DNA from: Collimonas antrihumi
GTDB taxonomy: Bacteria > Pseudomonadota > Gammaproteobacteria > Burkholderiales > Burkholderiaceae_D
Assembly: GCF_018304965.1 (NCBI RefSeq)
Contig: NZ_JAGQED010000006.1
Span: 124,001 to 188,000, forward strand
Direction of reading: 5' to 3'
DNA length: 64,000 bases
Part shown: positions 17,676 through 25,433 of the stretch, piece by piece
How the letters are laid out: every line of letters starts with the position of its first letter
Numbering within the stretch: position 1 is the first letter of the stretch
Translations under genes and position numbers: made by a program
Notes under the pieces: model-generated
What the model saw: only the letters and a program-made list of their open reading frames with translations
What the model was told of the DNA's origin: nothing
The model's database searches: none

Positions 17676-18482
17676 ATGCTGCACGTTTCAATGATAGGTT
17701 GTGGCGCCATCGGCCTGGGCGTGATGGAGTTGCTGAAGAGCGACCCGGAAGTCGCCTTCGATCTCGTGATCGTGCCGCAGGCACATATGGAGGCTGCGCG
17801 TTCGCTGGTGTTTTCGCTGGCGCCGCAGGCCCGCGTTACCGACCGCCTGGAAGAGCAGGGCCGGCGCCCCGACCTGCTGATCGAATGCGCGGGTCACAAA
17901 GCCATCGAGGAACACATCATTCCAGCATTGAAACGCGGCATTCCCTGCATGGTGGTGTCAATAGGTGCGCTGTCGGAACTGGGTCTGGTGGAAAAACTGG
18001 AGGCTGCCGCTCGCGAGGGCAAGACCCAGGTGCAACTGCTGTCCGGTGCAATCGGCGCCATCGATGCCTTGTCGGCAGCCCGTGTCGGCGGTCTTGATTC
18101 GGTGGTGTATACCGGCCGCAAGCCGCCCGGCGCATGGAAGGACACACCGGCGGACGGCCTGTTCGATCTGGATAGCTTAAAAATCGCAACCGTGATTTTC
18201 GAAGGCACGGCGCGTGAAGCAGCGCGCCTGTATCCGAAGAACGCCAACGTCGCCGCCACGCTGTCGCTGGCAGGCTTGGGCCTGGATCACACGCATGTGC
18301 GTCTGCTGGCCGACCCCGCCGTCACCGAAAACGTGCATCACGTGGAAGCCAAGGGCGCCTTCGGCGGGTTTGAGCTGACCATGCGTGGCAAGCCGTTGGC
18401 CGCCAATCCGAAAACCTCGGCCCTGACCGTATTCAGCGTCGTACGCGCGCTCGGCAACCGCGCCCACGCCTTATCTATCTGA
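17676..18482 (+). CDS. Aspartate dehydrogenase-like (NadX family) protein
   Basis: A 268-residue protein of the L-aspartate dehydrogenase family: N-terminal Rossmann domain with GCGAIG (residues 8-13), LLIECAGHKAIEEH, and the C-terminal catalytic domain with IFEGTAREAARLYPKNANVA and a histidine in LDHTHVRL at the usual catalytic place. The family makes oxaloacetate (or iminoaspartate) and ammonia from aspartate, or runs in reverse. In this operon it more likely acts on an amino or imino acid intermediate, which would fit a nitrogen-containing substrate, but this is inference. It lies 10 nt after the ThDP gene. Confidence 0.86.
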   Translation: MLHVSMIGCGAIGLGVMELLKSDPEVAFDLVIVPQAHMEAARSLVFSLAPQARVTDRLEEQGRRPDLLIECAGHKAIEEHIIPALKRGIPCMVVSIGALSELGLVEKLEAAAREGKTQVQLLSGAIGAIDALSAARVGGLDSVVYTGRKPPGAWKDTPADGLFDLDSLKIATVIFEGTAREAARLYPKNANVAATLSLAGLGLDHTHVRLLADPAVTENVHHVEAKGAFGGFELTMRGKPLAANPKTSALTVFSVVRALGNRAHALSI

Positions 18483-18494
18483 GTGAAGAGTGAA

Positions 18495-19970
18495 ATGAAT
18501 CCAAACGAGACACTACCGATCTGCATCGCCGGTAACTGGCGCCTGGGGCAAGGTGATCGCTATGCGAGCCTGTATCCCGCTACCGGCGAACCGATTGCGT
18601 GGCTCAACGCCGCCAGCATCGCGGATGTGGAAGAAGCCATAAGCGGCGCGGACCATGCATTCCGCACCAGTGGCTGGGCGCAGCGTAAGCCGCATGAACG
18701 CGCTGCGGTGCTGTACCGTGTGGCCCAGCTGATCCGTGAGCGTTCGGAGTATCTGGCGCAACGCCAGCGCCTGGACAACGGTAAGCCGATCTCGGAAACG
18801 CGTGCGTTGGTAGCCAGCGCCGCCGGCACTTTCCAGTTTTTCGCCGCGGCCTGCGAAACCATGGAAGACACCATCACACCGATGCGCGGCGACAACCTGA
18901 CCATGAGCGTGTATGAAGCGATGGGCGTGGTTGCAGCCATCACGCCATGGAATTCGCCCATCGCCAGCGAAGCGCAAAAGATGGCGCCGGCGCTGGCTGC
19001 CGGCAACGCGGTAGTGGTCAAGCCGGCCGAAGTCACGCCGTTGATGGCGTTGGAACTGGCGAAGATCTGCGATGAAGCCGGCGTGCCGAAGGGATTGATC
19101 AGCGTGTTGCCTGGCAAGGGTTCTGTGATCGGCGACGCCATCACTGTGCATCCGCTGGTGCGACGGGTATCGTTCACCGGCGGTACCAGCACCGGCAAAC
19201 ATATTGCCCACATCGCCGCCGACAAGATGATGCCGGTATCTTTGGAACTGGGTGGAAAATCACCGACCATGGTATTCGAGGATGCCGACCTGGATCACGC
19301 GGTGGCTGGCGTGCTGTATGGCATTTTCAGTTCATCGGGTGAGTCTTGTATCGCCGGCTCCCGCTTGTTCGTGGCACGCGGAATTTACGCATCTTTCATC
19401 GAGCGTCTGGCGGCTGGCGCCGCGGCGTTGCGTGTCGGCGATCCTGCCGATGAGCGCACCCAACTGGGGCCGCTGATCACCCCGCGTCATCGCGATTCGA
19501 TCGAATCGTATGTGGCGACGGGCGTGGCCGACGGCGGACAGATTCGCACCGGTGGTACACGCCCAAGCGGAGAGCTGTTCGAACGTGGAAATTATTACCT
19601 GCCGACCATCATCGAAGGCCTGACTAACGACCAACGTATCTGCCAGGAAGAAATTTTCGGGCCGGTGCTGGTGGCGATGCCCTTTGATAACGAAGAAGAC
19701 TTGATCGCACAAGCCAACGATAGCGTCTACGCCTTGGCGGCGGGAATCTGGACCCGCGACTACAAGAAAGCCTGGCGCTTCGGACGCGCGGTACAAGCCG
19801 GCAATGTGTGGATCAACACCTACAAGCAATTGTCGATTTCGACGCCGTTTGGCGGCTGGCGCGATAGCGGTCTGGGACGTGAAAAAGGCCGTTTGGGGAT
19901 TTTGCAGTACATGGAGCAAAAGAGCATGTACTGGGGCTTGAATGAAGAACCGCTGCCGTGGGCAGGCTGA
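18495..19970 (+). CDS. Aldehyde dehydrogenase
   Basis: A 491-residue NAD(P)-dependent aldehyde dehydrogenase. It shows the N-terminal substrate region, TPWNSPI and KPAEVTPL (cofactor binding), FTGGTSTGK, the general base glutamate in SLELGGKSP, the nucleophile in GESCIAGSR and the C-terminal EEIFGPV. The typical task in such loci is oxidation of a semialdehyde from ring cleavage. A GTG at 18483 is also in frame; the ATG at 18495 matches the usual family start. The spacer after it carries an 11-nt direct repeat. Confidence 0.93.
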   Translation: MNPNETLPICIAGNWRLGQGDRYASLYPATGEPIAWLNAASIADVEEAISGADHAFRTSGWAQRKPHERAAVLYRVAQLIRERSEYLAQRQRLDNGKPISETRALVASAAGTFQFFAAACETMEDTITPMRGDNLTMSVYEAMGVVAAITPWNSPIASEAQKMAPALAAGNAVVVKPAEVTPLMALELAKICDEAGVPKGLISVLPGKGSVIGDAITVHPLVRRVSFTGGTSTGKHIAHIAADKMMPVSLELGGKSPTMVFEDADLDHAVAGVLYGIFSSSGESCIAGSRLFVARGIYASFIERLAAGAAALRVGDPADERTQLGPLITPRHRDSIESYVATGVADGGQIRTGGTRPSGELFERGNYYLPTIIEGLTNDQRICQEEIFGPVLVAMPFDNEEDLIAQANDSVYALAAGIWTRDYKKAWRFGRAVQAGNVWINTYKQLSISTPFGGWRDSGLGREKGRLGILQYMEQKSMYWGLNEEPLPWAG

Positions 19971-19977
19971 AAACAAG

Positions 19978-19998
19978 GTAACTGAGAAGTAACTGAGG
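19978..19998. repeat. 11-nt direct repeat after the aldehyde dehydrogenase gene
   Basis: GTAACTGAG occurs at 19978 and again at 19989, just after the stop codon. It belongs to the group of stop-proximal duplications noted in this window. Confidence 0.7.
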
Positions 19999-20018
19999 GT
20001 AGTGCGAGGAGACGCAGA

Positions 20019-20984
20019 ATGGATGTATTAGGGATAGATGAAATCACCTACGGCGCGGACGATCTGCCGTTATGCAAGCGATTTTTTTCCGACTGGGGCA
20101 TGACGCTGGTACAGGACAGCGAACAAGTCCTGGTATTTGAAACGCAAAACGGCTGCCGCGTAGTGGTCAAGCACAGCGATGCTGCCGATTTGCCGCCGGC
20201 GATCGAAGCCGGACCGACCTTGCGTGAAGTGGTCTGGGGCGTATCGGCGACAGAGGTGTTGGAACGCTTTGCGATGCGGATTGAAGGTTTCCCCGGTTAT
20301 GTGAACCAGGGAACGCGTATCGGCTGCACTGACCCTAATGGTCTGGCGGTGCGTTTTCAGGTAACGCAAAAGCGTGACATAGAAATCGAGTGCGCAGAGA
20401 TGAATACCTGGTCGCACAAACATCGAATCAACCAGCGCAGTCCGGCATACGAGCGCGCTGCGCCGATCGAAGTCGGCCACGTTGTGTTCTTCGTCAAGGA
20501 CGTGCAAGCCTGCGAAAGTTTTTATTGCGACAACTTCGGTTTCGTACCGTCCGATCACTATCCGGGCCGCGGCGCTTTCCTGCGTTGTGCCGCCGACGGT
20601 GGTCATCACGATATTTTCCTGTTGCAGCCGCCGGAGGCGCGCTCAGGTCTGAATCATGTGGCATTCACGGTGCGCGATATTCACGAAGTGTTCGGCGGCG
20701 GCATGCATATGTCGCGCCAGGGCTGGGATACGCAACTCGGACCCGGACGCCATCCGATTTCGTCGGCTTATTTCTGGTATTTCCGCAACCCGGCCGGTGG
20801 CTTGATCGAATACTACGCGGACGAAGACCAGCTCAATGAAAAGTGGGAGCCGCGCGACTTCGAACCTGGTCCGACCATGTTTGCCGAATGGGCGATAGAT
20901 GGCGGCATCGACGGCAATACCCGGCGCCAGAAAAATGCCGAAGGTCCAAGCGGAAAATTCCTGACCGACCGCCCAAAATCCTGA
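20019..20984 (+). CDS. Two-domain VOC protein, extradiol dioxygenase type
   Basis: A 321-residue protein with two vicinal-oxygen-chelate modules. Comparison with type I extradiol dioxygenases (catechol 2,3-dioxygenase) gives the iron ligands H154 (VGHVVFF), H213 (LNHVAFT) and E264 (GGLIEYYAD), and also the second-shell residues H196/H197 (GGHHDIF), H245 (GRHPIS) and Y254. All elements for ring cleavage are therefore in place, with spacing very close to the known enzymes. I infer meta-cleavage of a catechol- or aminophenol-like intermediate made by the Rieske oxygenase of the same operon. A GGAG sequence precedes the ATG at 20019. Confidence 0.87.
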   Translation: MDVLGIDEITYGADDLPLCKRFFSDWGMTLVQDSEQVLVFETQNGCRVVVKHSDAADLPPAIEAGPTLREVVWGVSATEVLERFAMRIEGFPGYVNQGTRIGCTDPNGLAVRFQVTQKRDIEIECAEMNTWSHKHRINQRSPAYERAAPIEVGHVVFFVKDVQACESFYCDNFGFVPSDHYPGRGAFLRCAADGGHHDIFLLQPPEARSGLNHVAFTVRDIHEVFGGGMHMSRQGWDTQLGPGRHPISSAYFWYFRNPAGGLIEYYADEDQLNEKWEPRDFEPGPTMFAEWAIDGGIDGNTRRQKNAEGPSGKFLTDRPKS

Positions 20985-21005
20985 TGCGAGGTATTCATTT
21001 AGATC

Positions 21006-21332
21006 ATGGATGATAAACCACAAACGATGTTGCTGACTGTGCTGCTCAAGCATGATCAAACCATGAACCTGGACCAGATCCAGGCGCACCTGAAAAAAGC
21101 CGACTGGTGGGACCGTTTCCCGGTCGAAGGTTCGCGCGTGGTGTCCTGGACGGTGGCGATGGGATTGGGGCAAATAGTGACCCTCGAGTTACCGCCGGCG
21201 CTGCTGCCGTTGGTGAACGTCGAACTCGAACGCAGCGCCTGGGGGGCTTATCGCACCGAATGTTATCCAACTTACGATTTTGTACCAGTGCGTGAGCGTA
21301 TTCGCGAACGCGTAAAAAATGGAGGCCAATAA
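21006..21332 (+). CDS. Small conserved-looking protein of unknown function (108 aa)
   Basis: I do not recognise a named family. The 108-residue protein has no signal peptide and no cysteine cluster. It has alternating hydrophobic segments (MLLTVLLKHD, IVTLELPPALLPLVNVEL) and a Trp/Tyr-rich core (ADWWDRF, SAWGAYRTECYPTYDF), which suggests a compact alpha+beta fold, perhaps of the dimeric barrel kind. It lies between the extradiol-type gene and a small HTH-like protein, overlapping the latter by one base. It is thus translated as part of the oxygenase set and may be an accessory or a small enzyme. Confidence 0.75.
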   Translation: MDDKPQTMLLTVLLKHDQTMNLDQIQAHLKKADWWDRFPVEGSRVVSWTVAMGLGQIVTLELPPALLPLVNVELERSAWGAYRTECYPTYDFVPVRERIRERVKNGGQ

Positions 21333-21565
21333 TGAACGACACAAGACAGGATGTCTATCTCAATCCGCACCAGGCGCGCCGGCGTCAGCCAACCCAGTAC
21401 GAGGATTTGCTGGGGGATTCCATCGAACGCGCATTTGCAGCGGGCATCCACGATTTGCCGGCGCTGGTGGCGCATCTGAACCGCACCGGCCCGGGCTGTC
21501 CACATAACGACGGTATCTGGAACGAAACCTTGTATCAAGAAGAAATCGCAAGACTGGCGGCATAG
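21332..21565 (+). CDS. Small recombinase-like helix-turn-helix protein (77 aa)
   Basis: A 77-residue protein. Its C-terminal half (LPALVAHLNRTGPGCPHN, then DGIWNETLYQEEIARLA) resembles the DNA-binding-like helical module of serine recombinases (LN-x-x-G...W-x-x-x-x-x-x-x-I), but there is no recombinase catalytic domain. Small proteins of this kind occur next to Rieske oxygenase genes; their role is unknown to me. The gene starts on the last base of the preceding stop (TAATG) with GGAGG upstream, so translation is coupled. It could be a regulator or an oxygenase accessory. Confidence 0.75.
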   Translation: MNDTRQDVYLNPHQARRRQPTQYEDLLGDSIERAFAAGIHDLPALVAHLNRTGPGCPHNDGIWNETLYQEEIARLAA

Positions 21566-21593
21566 GCCGACCTAGTTATTCAGGAGATTAGTG

Positions 21594-22631
21594 ATGAGAA
21601 CGACAGCCAATGATCCAGTTGAAGCGGTACTTGCCGCCGGATTGAAAGATTTGTGGTACCCGATTTGCCCGTCTGAATTTGTAGCCGAACGCCCGGTTTC
21701 TCTGCGCCGCCTGGGACGAAAATTCGTTATCTGGCGCGAAACCTCCGGCAAGCTGCACGCACTGGAAGACCATTGCCCGCATCGCGGCGCGCCATTGTCC
21801 ATGGGCATTGCACTGGGCGATCGCATCGCATGCGGTTACCACGGCGTGCAGGTGCGCTTTGATGGCGTCGTCACCAGCGTGCCCGGCAGCCCCGGCTGCA
21901 AGCTGGAAGGCGCGAAAGCGACACGTTCCTTCCACGTGCAGGAGGCTTGTGGCGCAATTTTCTTGTACAACTCCAGTGTCGATGTCGACCAGCCGCCGCC
22001 ATTGCAACTGCCGGAAGAGTTGACCAGCGACGAATACTCCAATTTCCTGTGCTACACGGAATGGAAGGGCGGTTATCGCTACGTGCTCGACAATGTGATG
22101 GATCCGATGCACGGCACTTTCCTGCACAAGCAGTCGCACTCGATGGCGGAGGGCGACAGCACGGCAACCTTCCGCGTGCGCGAAACCGATATCGGTTTTG
22201 TATTCGAAAAAGAAGGCCAGAGCGGCGTCAATTTCGACTGGACAGAGTGGGCCGATACCGATCTGCACTGGATGCGCCTGGCGATTCCCTATCCGAAAAC
22301 CGGCGGCCCCGGTGGCAGCTTCGTCATCATCGGCAGCTATACCCCGGTCAGCGACAACGTTGCTGCCGTATTCCACTGGCGTTGCCGCAAGCTGAGCGGC
22401 TGGCAGCGCGACACCTGGCGCTTCCTCTATCGCAATCGGCTGGAGGCGCGTCATTGGGCTGTGCTGGAGCAGGATCGCGTAGTGCTGGAAGTGATGGAGC
22501 CTGACGCCAATCAACACGAGATGTTGTATCAGCACGATATGGGCATCGTCCGTTTGCGCCGCCATATGCGCAACCTGGCCAAGGAGCAACTGGCCAAGGA
22601 AGAAGCGGCAATCCAGGCCAAGGCAGCGTAA
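21594..22631 (+). CDS. Rieske non-heme iron oxygenase, alpha subunit
   Basis: A 345-residue oxygenase of the phthalate/vanillate (VanA-like) type. The Rieske [2Fe-2S] ligands are C61, H63, C80 and H83 (CPHRG and CGYHG). The mononuclear iron site has D170, H173 and H178 (DNVMDPMHGTFLH). No beta subunit gene is present, as expected for this class, and the reductase lies two genes downstream. It hydroxylates or O-/N-demethylates an aromatic or cyclic substrate with O2 and NADH-derived electrons. The start at 21594 has AGGAGATTAGTG before it; a GTG one codon upstream is in frame. Confidence 0.93.
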   Translation: MRTTANDPVEAVLAAGLKDLWYPICPSEFVAERPVSLRRLGRKFVIWRETSGKLHALEDHCPHRGAPLSMGIALGDRIACGYHGVQVRFDGVVTSVPGSPGCKLEGAKATRSFHVQEACGAIFLYNSSVDVDQPPPLQLPEELTSDEYSNFLCYTEWKGGYRYVLDNVMDPMHGTFLHKQSHSMAEGDSTATFRVRETDIGFVFEKEGQSGVNFDWTEWADTDLHWMRLAIPYPKTGGPGGSFVIIGSYTPVSDNVAAVFHWRCRKLSGWQRDTWRFLYRNRLEARHWAVLEQDRVVLEVMEPDANQHEMLYQHDMGIVRLRRHMRNLAKEQLAKEEAAIQAKAA

Positions 22632-22636
22632 GCCGT

Positions 22637-23056
22637 ATGACTGCCATGGTAGCCGTACGCCGGGTGATGTGCGACGAGGTGGCTGAACCGGCCACTGCGA
22701 CCTGGTCTAACTGCCTGCTGCTCGGCAACGAGATCGTGTTGTCCGGCATGACCGCGCATCCTGCCGCGCGCGATGCTGCCCTCGATACCTATGCGCAAAC
22801 GCTGGTAGTGCTGGGCAAGATCCGCGATCTGGTGGAAGCTGCCGGCGGCACGCTCGGCAGCATCTACAAGCTGGTGATTTATGTGAAGGATATTGGCGAC
22901 AAGGATGAGGTGGGGCGGGCACGCCGCACCTTCTTCCAGACGCCGTATCCGTGTTCGACGCTGGTGGAAGTAAGTGGCCTGGTGTTTTCTGAATTGACGG
23001 TCGAGATCGACGCTTTCGCGCGGCTCGACGTCGATCTGCAACAGGCCGTTGTTTAG
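22637..23056 (+). CDS. RidA (YjgF/YER057c) family protein lacking the key Arg
   Basis: A 139-residue RidA-fold protein. Canonical RidA uses an arginine (R105 in E. coli) to bind the carboxylate of enamine/imine acids and hydrolyse them to ketoacids. Here the aligned residue is cysteine (C106 in PYPCSTLVEV), while the glutamate of TVEIDA (E123) is kept. I infer that it is not a canonical 2-iminopropanoate deaminase; it may act on a different intermediate, as 2-aminomuconate deaminase does within the same superfamily, or have a structural role. It lies 5 nt after the Rieske gene and 12 nt before the reductase. Confidence 0.88.
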   Translation: MTAMVAVRRVMCDEVAEPATATWSNCLLLGNEIVLSGMTAHPAARDAALDTYAQTLVVLGKIRDLVEAAGGTLGSIYKLVIYVKDIGDKDEVGRARRTFFQTPYPCSTLVEVSGLVFSELTVEIDAFARLDVDLQQAVV

Positions 23057-23068
23057 TGTGAGGTTTTT

Positions 23069-24019
23069 ATGAGCAATTCTCTGATTTCGGTGCGGGTCCA
23101 AGCCATGCGTTTTGAGGCGAAAGGCGTTCTCAGTGTGGAGCTGGTGGCGTTGGACGATGCCAGTTTGCCGCCGTTCGAAGCCGGTTCGCACATCGATCTG
23201 CATCTGGCTAACGGTATCGTGCGCAGCTATTCATTGCTGAACTCGCCGACCGAGCGCCATCGCTATGTGGTCGGCGTGCTGAACGATCGTAACAGCCGCG
23301 GCGGTTCGCGTTATGTGCACGAGCAGTTGCGGGTCGGTTCCAGCTTGACGATTTCGGCGCCGCGCAATAATTTTCCGCTAGCTGAATCGGCCCGGCATTC
23401 GGTGCTGATTGCCGGCGGCATCGGCATCACGCCGATTTCTTGCATGCTGAATCATTTGCGTAGCCAGGGGCAATCTGCCGAGTTGCTGTATTGCGCCAGA
23501 TCGCGCGCAGAGGCAGCGTTTAGCGAGGCGCTGTTGCAGCAAACCGGCGTTAGTGGGCATTTCGACGATGAACAAGGCGCGCCGCCCGATCTGCGTGCCT
23601 ATTTGGCCAGCAAGCCGAAGGATGCACACTTCTACTGCTGCGGCCCGACACCTATGCTCAATGCGTTTGAAACGATTTGCGCCGAGCTGGATTTGCACAA
23701 CGTGCATATCGAGCGTTTCGCCGCCGCCGAAAATGTTACCGCGGTGCAAGGAGACGAATATGTGGCGGAACTGGCGCGCAGCAAGAAAATCATTATGGTG
23801 CCGGCCGGGAAATCGCTGCTGGACGCCTTGCTGGATGCCGGCATGGATGTGGAGCATAGCTGCCGCGAAGGTGTTTGCGGCTCCTGCGAAACCAAGGTAT
23901 TGGAAGGTGAACCGGAACACCGCGACGGTGTACTCAGCAAGAGCGAAAGAGCGTCGAACAAAATGATGATGGTCTGTGTTTCGGGTTGCAAAGGCAAGCG
24001 TCTGGTATTGGATCTGTAA
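23069..24019 (+). CDS. Oxygenase reductase, PDR/VanB family (FMN, NADH, 2Fe-2S)
   Basis: A 316-residue electron-transfer flavoprotein that delivers electrons from NADH to the Rieske oxygenase. Domain order is as in phthalate dioxygenase reductase: FMN-binding with RSYSLLN (52-58), NAD-binding with AGGIGITP (115-122) and CCGPTPML (190-197), and a C-terminal plant-type ferredoxin with C265, C270, C273 and C303 (CREGVCGSC). The pairing with a single-subunit oxygenase fits a two-component system. It is the last gene of the operon; a terminator follows. Confidence 0.94.
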   Translation: MSNSLISVRVQAMRFEAKGVLSVELVALDDASLPPFEAGSHIDLHLANGIVRSYSLLNSPTERHRYVVGVLNDRNSRGGSRYVHEQLRVGSSLTISAPRNNFPLAESARHSVLIAGGIGITPISCMLNHLRSQGQSAELLYCARSRAEAAFSEALLQQTGVSGHFDDEQGAPPDLRAYLASKPKDAHFYCCGPTPMLNAFETICAELDLHNVHIERFAAAENVTAVQGDEYVAELARSKKIIMVPAGKSLLDALLDAGMDVEHSCREGVCGSCETKVLEGEPEHRDGVLSKSERASNKMMMVCVSGCKGKRLVLDL

Positions 24020-24047
24020 AAGCGAACCTGTAAGACCGGATTTGTAA
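24014..24047. repeat. 14-nt periodic repeat spanning the reductase stop codon
   Basis: The hexamer CTGTAA, which includes the stop codon, recurs at 24014 and 24028, and as TTGTAA at 24042, each exactly 14 nt apart. It looks like tandem duplication of the end of the gene. Confidence 0.75.
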
Positions 24048-24062
24048 GGAACAAGCACAAGC

Positions 24063-24092
24063 AATACCCGCGATCGCCTCGGGTATTTTTTT
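24063..24092 (+). terminator. Rho-independent terminator of the catabolic operon
   Basis: Inverted repeat AATACCCG / CGGGTATT with a 9-nt loop, followed by a run of T. It lies 44 nt after the reductase stop and separates the operon from the porin gene. Confidence 0.9.
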
Positions 24093-24268
24093 GAGCTCGA
24101 TGAATTTTGTGGAACGTTGATTCGTATGTAAAACAAATAAATCTCGATCAACGTACCGCAGGCGGCAGTTCAGCTCCGCCAAACCAACACATCTCGTAAG
24201 CGCGGGGCATATGAGGATGGTGGACACGGTCAAGGCCGTGGTTATTCGATGAAGGGGGAGACAAACTC

Positions 24269-25354
24269 ATGAAGAAAATACTGATTGCCATGGCGGCGAC
24301 CGGTTTGGGTACAAGTGCATTTGCGCAAAGCAACGTGACGATATACGGCAGCCTGGATGCTGGCGTTGCGTACGTCAACAATCTAGGCGGCAAGTCCGTT
24401 GTGCGCATGGACCAAGGCACCATGCAACCGGACCGCATCGGTTTTCGCGGCAGCGAAGACCTGGGCGGCAATATGAAAGCCAATTTCCAGCTGGAAAGCG
24501 GTTTCTATACAACCACCGGCGCCCAGCCGTCGGCCGGAAAATTATTCAATCGCATGAGCACGGTTGGACTGTCCGGCGATTTCGGCGCCGTGACCATGGG
24601 CCACATGCCGGACATCGTGTTCGATTACGCCGGCAAACTAAGCAACGGCTATCAGCTCACCAACTGGTATCTATTCCATCCGGGAAATTTGGACAGCTTG
24701 GCTAACACCTTTCAGTTCGACAATGCCGTACGCTATACCACGCCGGCATTCTCCGGCCTGCAACTGAGCGGCATGGTCGGTTTCGGCGAAGTGGCTGGCA
24801 ACAATAGCAAAGGCCGCAACCTGAGCGCCGGCGCCAACTATTCCAATGGTCCGCTGCGTGCAGTACTCGCGTATTCGAAATTGAACGACAGGCCGGCGGG
24901 TTATGCCGGCGCCTTCCTGGGCAGCCTGAATCTGGGCAGCGCCGCCACCGTATTCAACAGCCTGACCACGATCGCGGCAGGGCTTGGGTACACGATCGGC
25001 GATGTGCGTCTTAACAGCCTGTACACACAGACCAAGATAGCATTGCCGACGGCGATGTCGCCGAAGCAGAAGAATCTCGATCTCGGAGCGGCCTGGCATT
25101 ACGCGACGGCAGATACGTTGAATTTCGGCTACAGCTTGTCCAAACTGGAAGGCGCACGCTGGAACACGGTCAGCTTGAGCAATGTGCATGCCTTGTCAAA
25201 GCGCACTGAACTGTATGTGCAAGCCGCTTATCAGCGTGCCGGCGGCGATGCAAAATTCGCGGTGATGAATGGCACCGGCACCGGCGGCGGCACCGGCGTT
25301 TCGGGAGGATCCAGTCAGCTGGTGACCACCGTCGGCATGCATCACTCGTTCTAA
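24269..25354 (+). CDS. Outer-membrane porin, Gram-negative general porin type
   Basis: A 361-residue beta-barrel porin of the Burkholderiales type. It has a signal peptide (MKKILIAMAATGLGTSAFA, then QSNVTIYGSLDAG), the conserved GFRGSEDLGGNMKANFQLESGF segment region, amphipathic strands throughout, and the final phenylalanine of HHSF needed for barrel assembly. It allows diffusion of small anions across the outer membrane. Its place at the end of the catabolic locus suggests that it takes up the substrate, but it has its own upstream region after a terminator. GGGGGAG precedes the ATG. Confidence 0.93.
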   Translation: MKKILIAMAATGLGTSAFAQSNVTIYGSLDAGVAYVNNLGGKSVVRMDQGTMQPDRIGFRGSEDLGGNMKANFQLESGFYTTTGAQPSAGKLFNRMSTVGLSGDFGAVTMGHMPDIVFDYAGKLSNGYQLTNWYLFHPGNLDSLANTFQFDNAVRYTTPAFSGLQLSGMVGFGEVAGNNSKGRNLSAGANYSNGPLRAVLAYSKLNDRPAGYAGAFLGSLNLGSAATVFNSLTTIAAGLGYTIGDVRLNSLYTQTKIALPTAMSPKQKNLDLGAAWHYATADTLNFGYSLSKLEGARWNTVSLSNVHALSKRTELYVQAAYQRAGGDAKFAVMNGTGTGGGTGVSGGSSQLVTTVGMHHSF

Positions 25355-25360
25355 GTAAAG

Positions 25361-25382
25361 GGCTCCCGCCGGAGCCTTGCTT
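25361..25382 (+). terminator. Hairpin after the porin gene
   Basis: GGCTCC-CGCC-GGAGCC starts 6 nt after the porin stop and is followed by TTGCTTC, not a clean T run. It is a probable weak terminator. Confidence 0.55.
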
Positions 25383-25433
25383 CAAGTGGTGGACAATGCG
25401 CCCGACGACATGTTCAGTTTGGTCGACGGGCTG

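Noticed and set aside
21332-21565. Remnant of a serine recombinase or mobile element
   Set aside because: It has its own strong ribosome site, a coupled start and a full short frame inside an intact operon, with no repeats or other mobile-element parts nearby.
22637-23056. Housekeeping RidA deaminase
   Set aside because: The substrate-binding Arg is Cys, and the operon context is catabolic.
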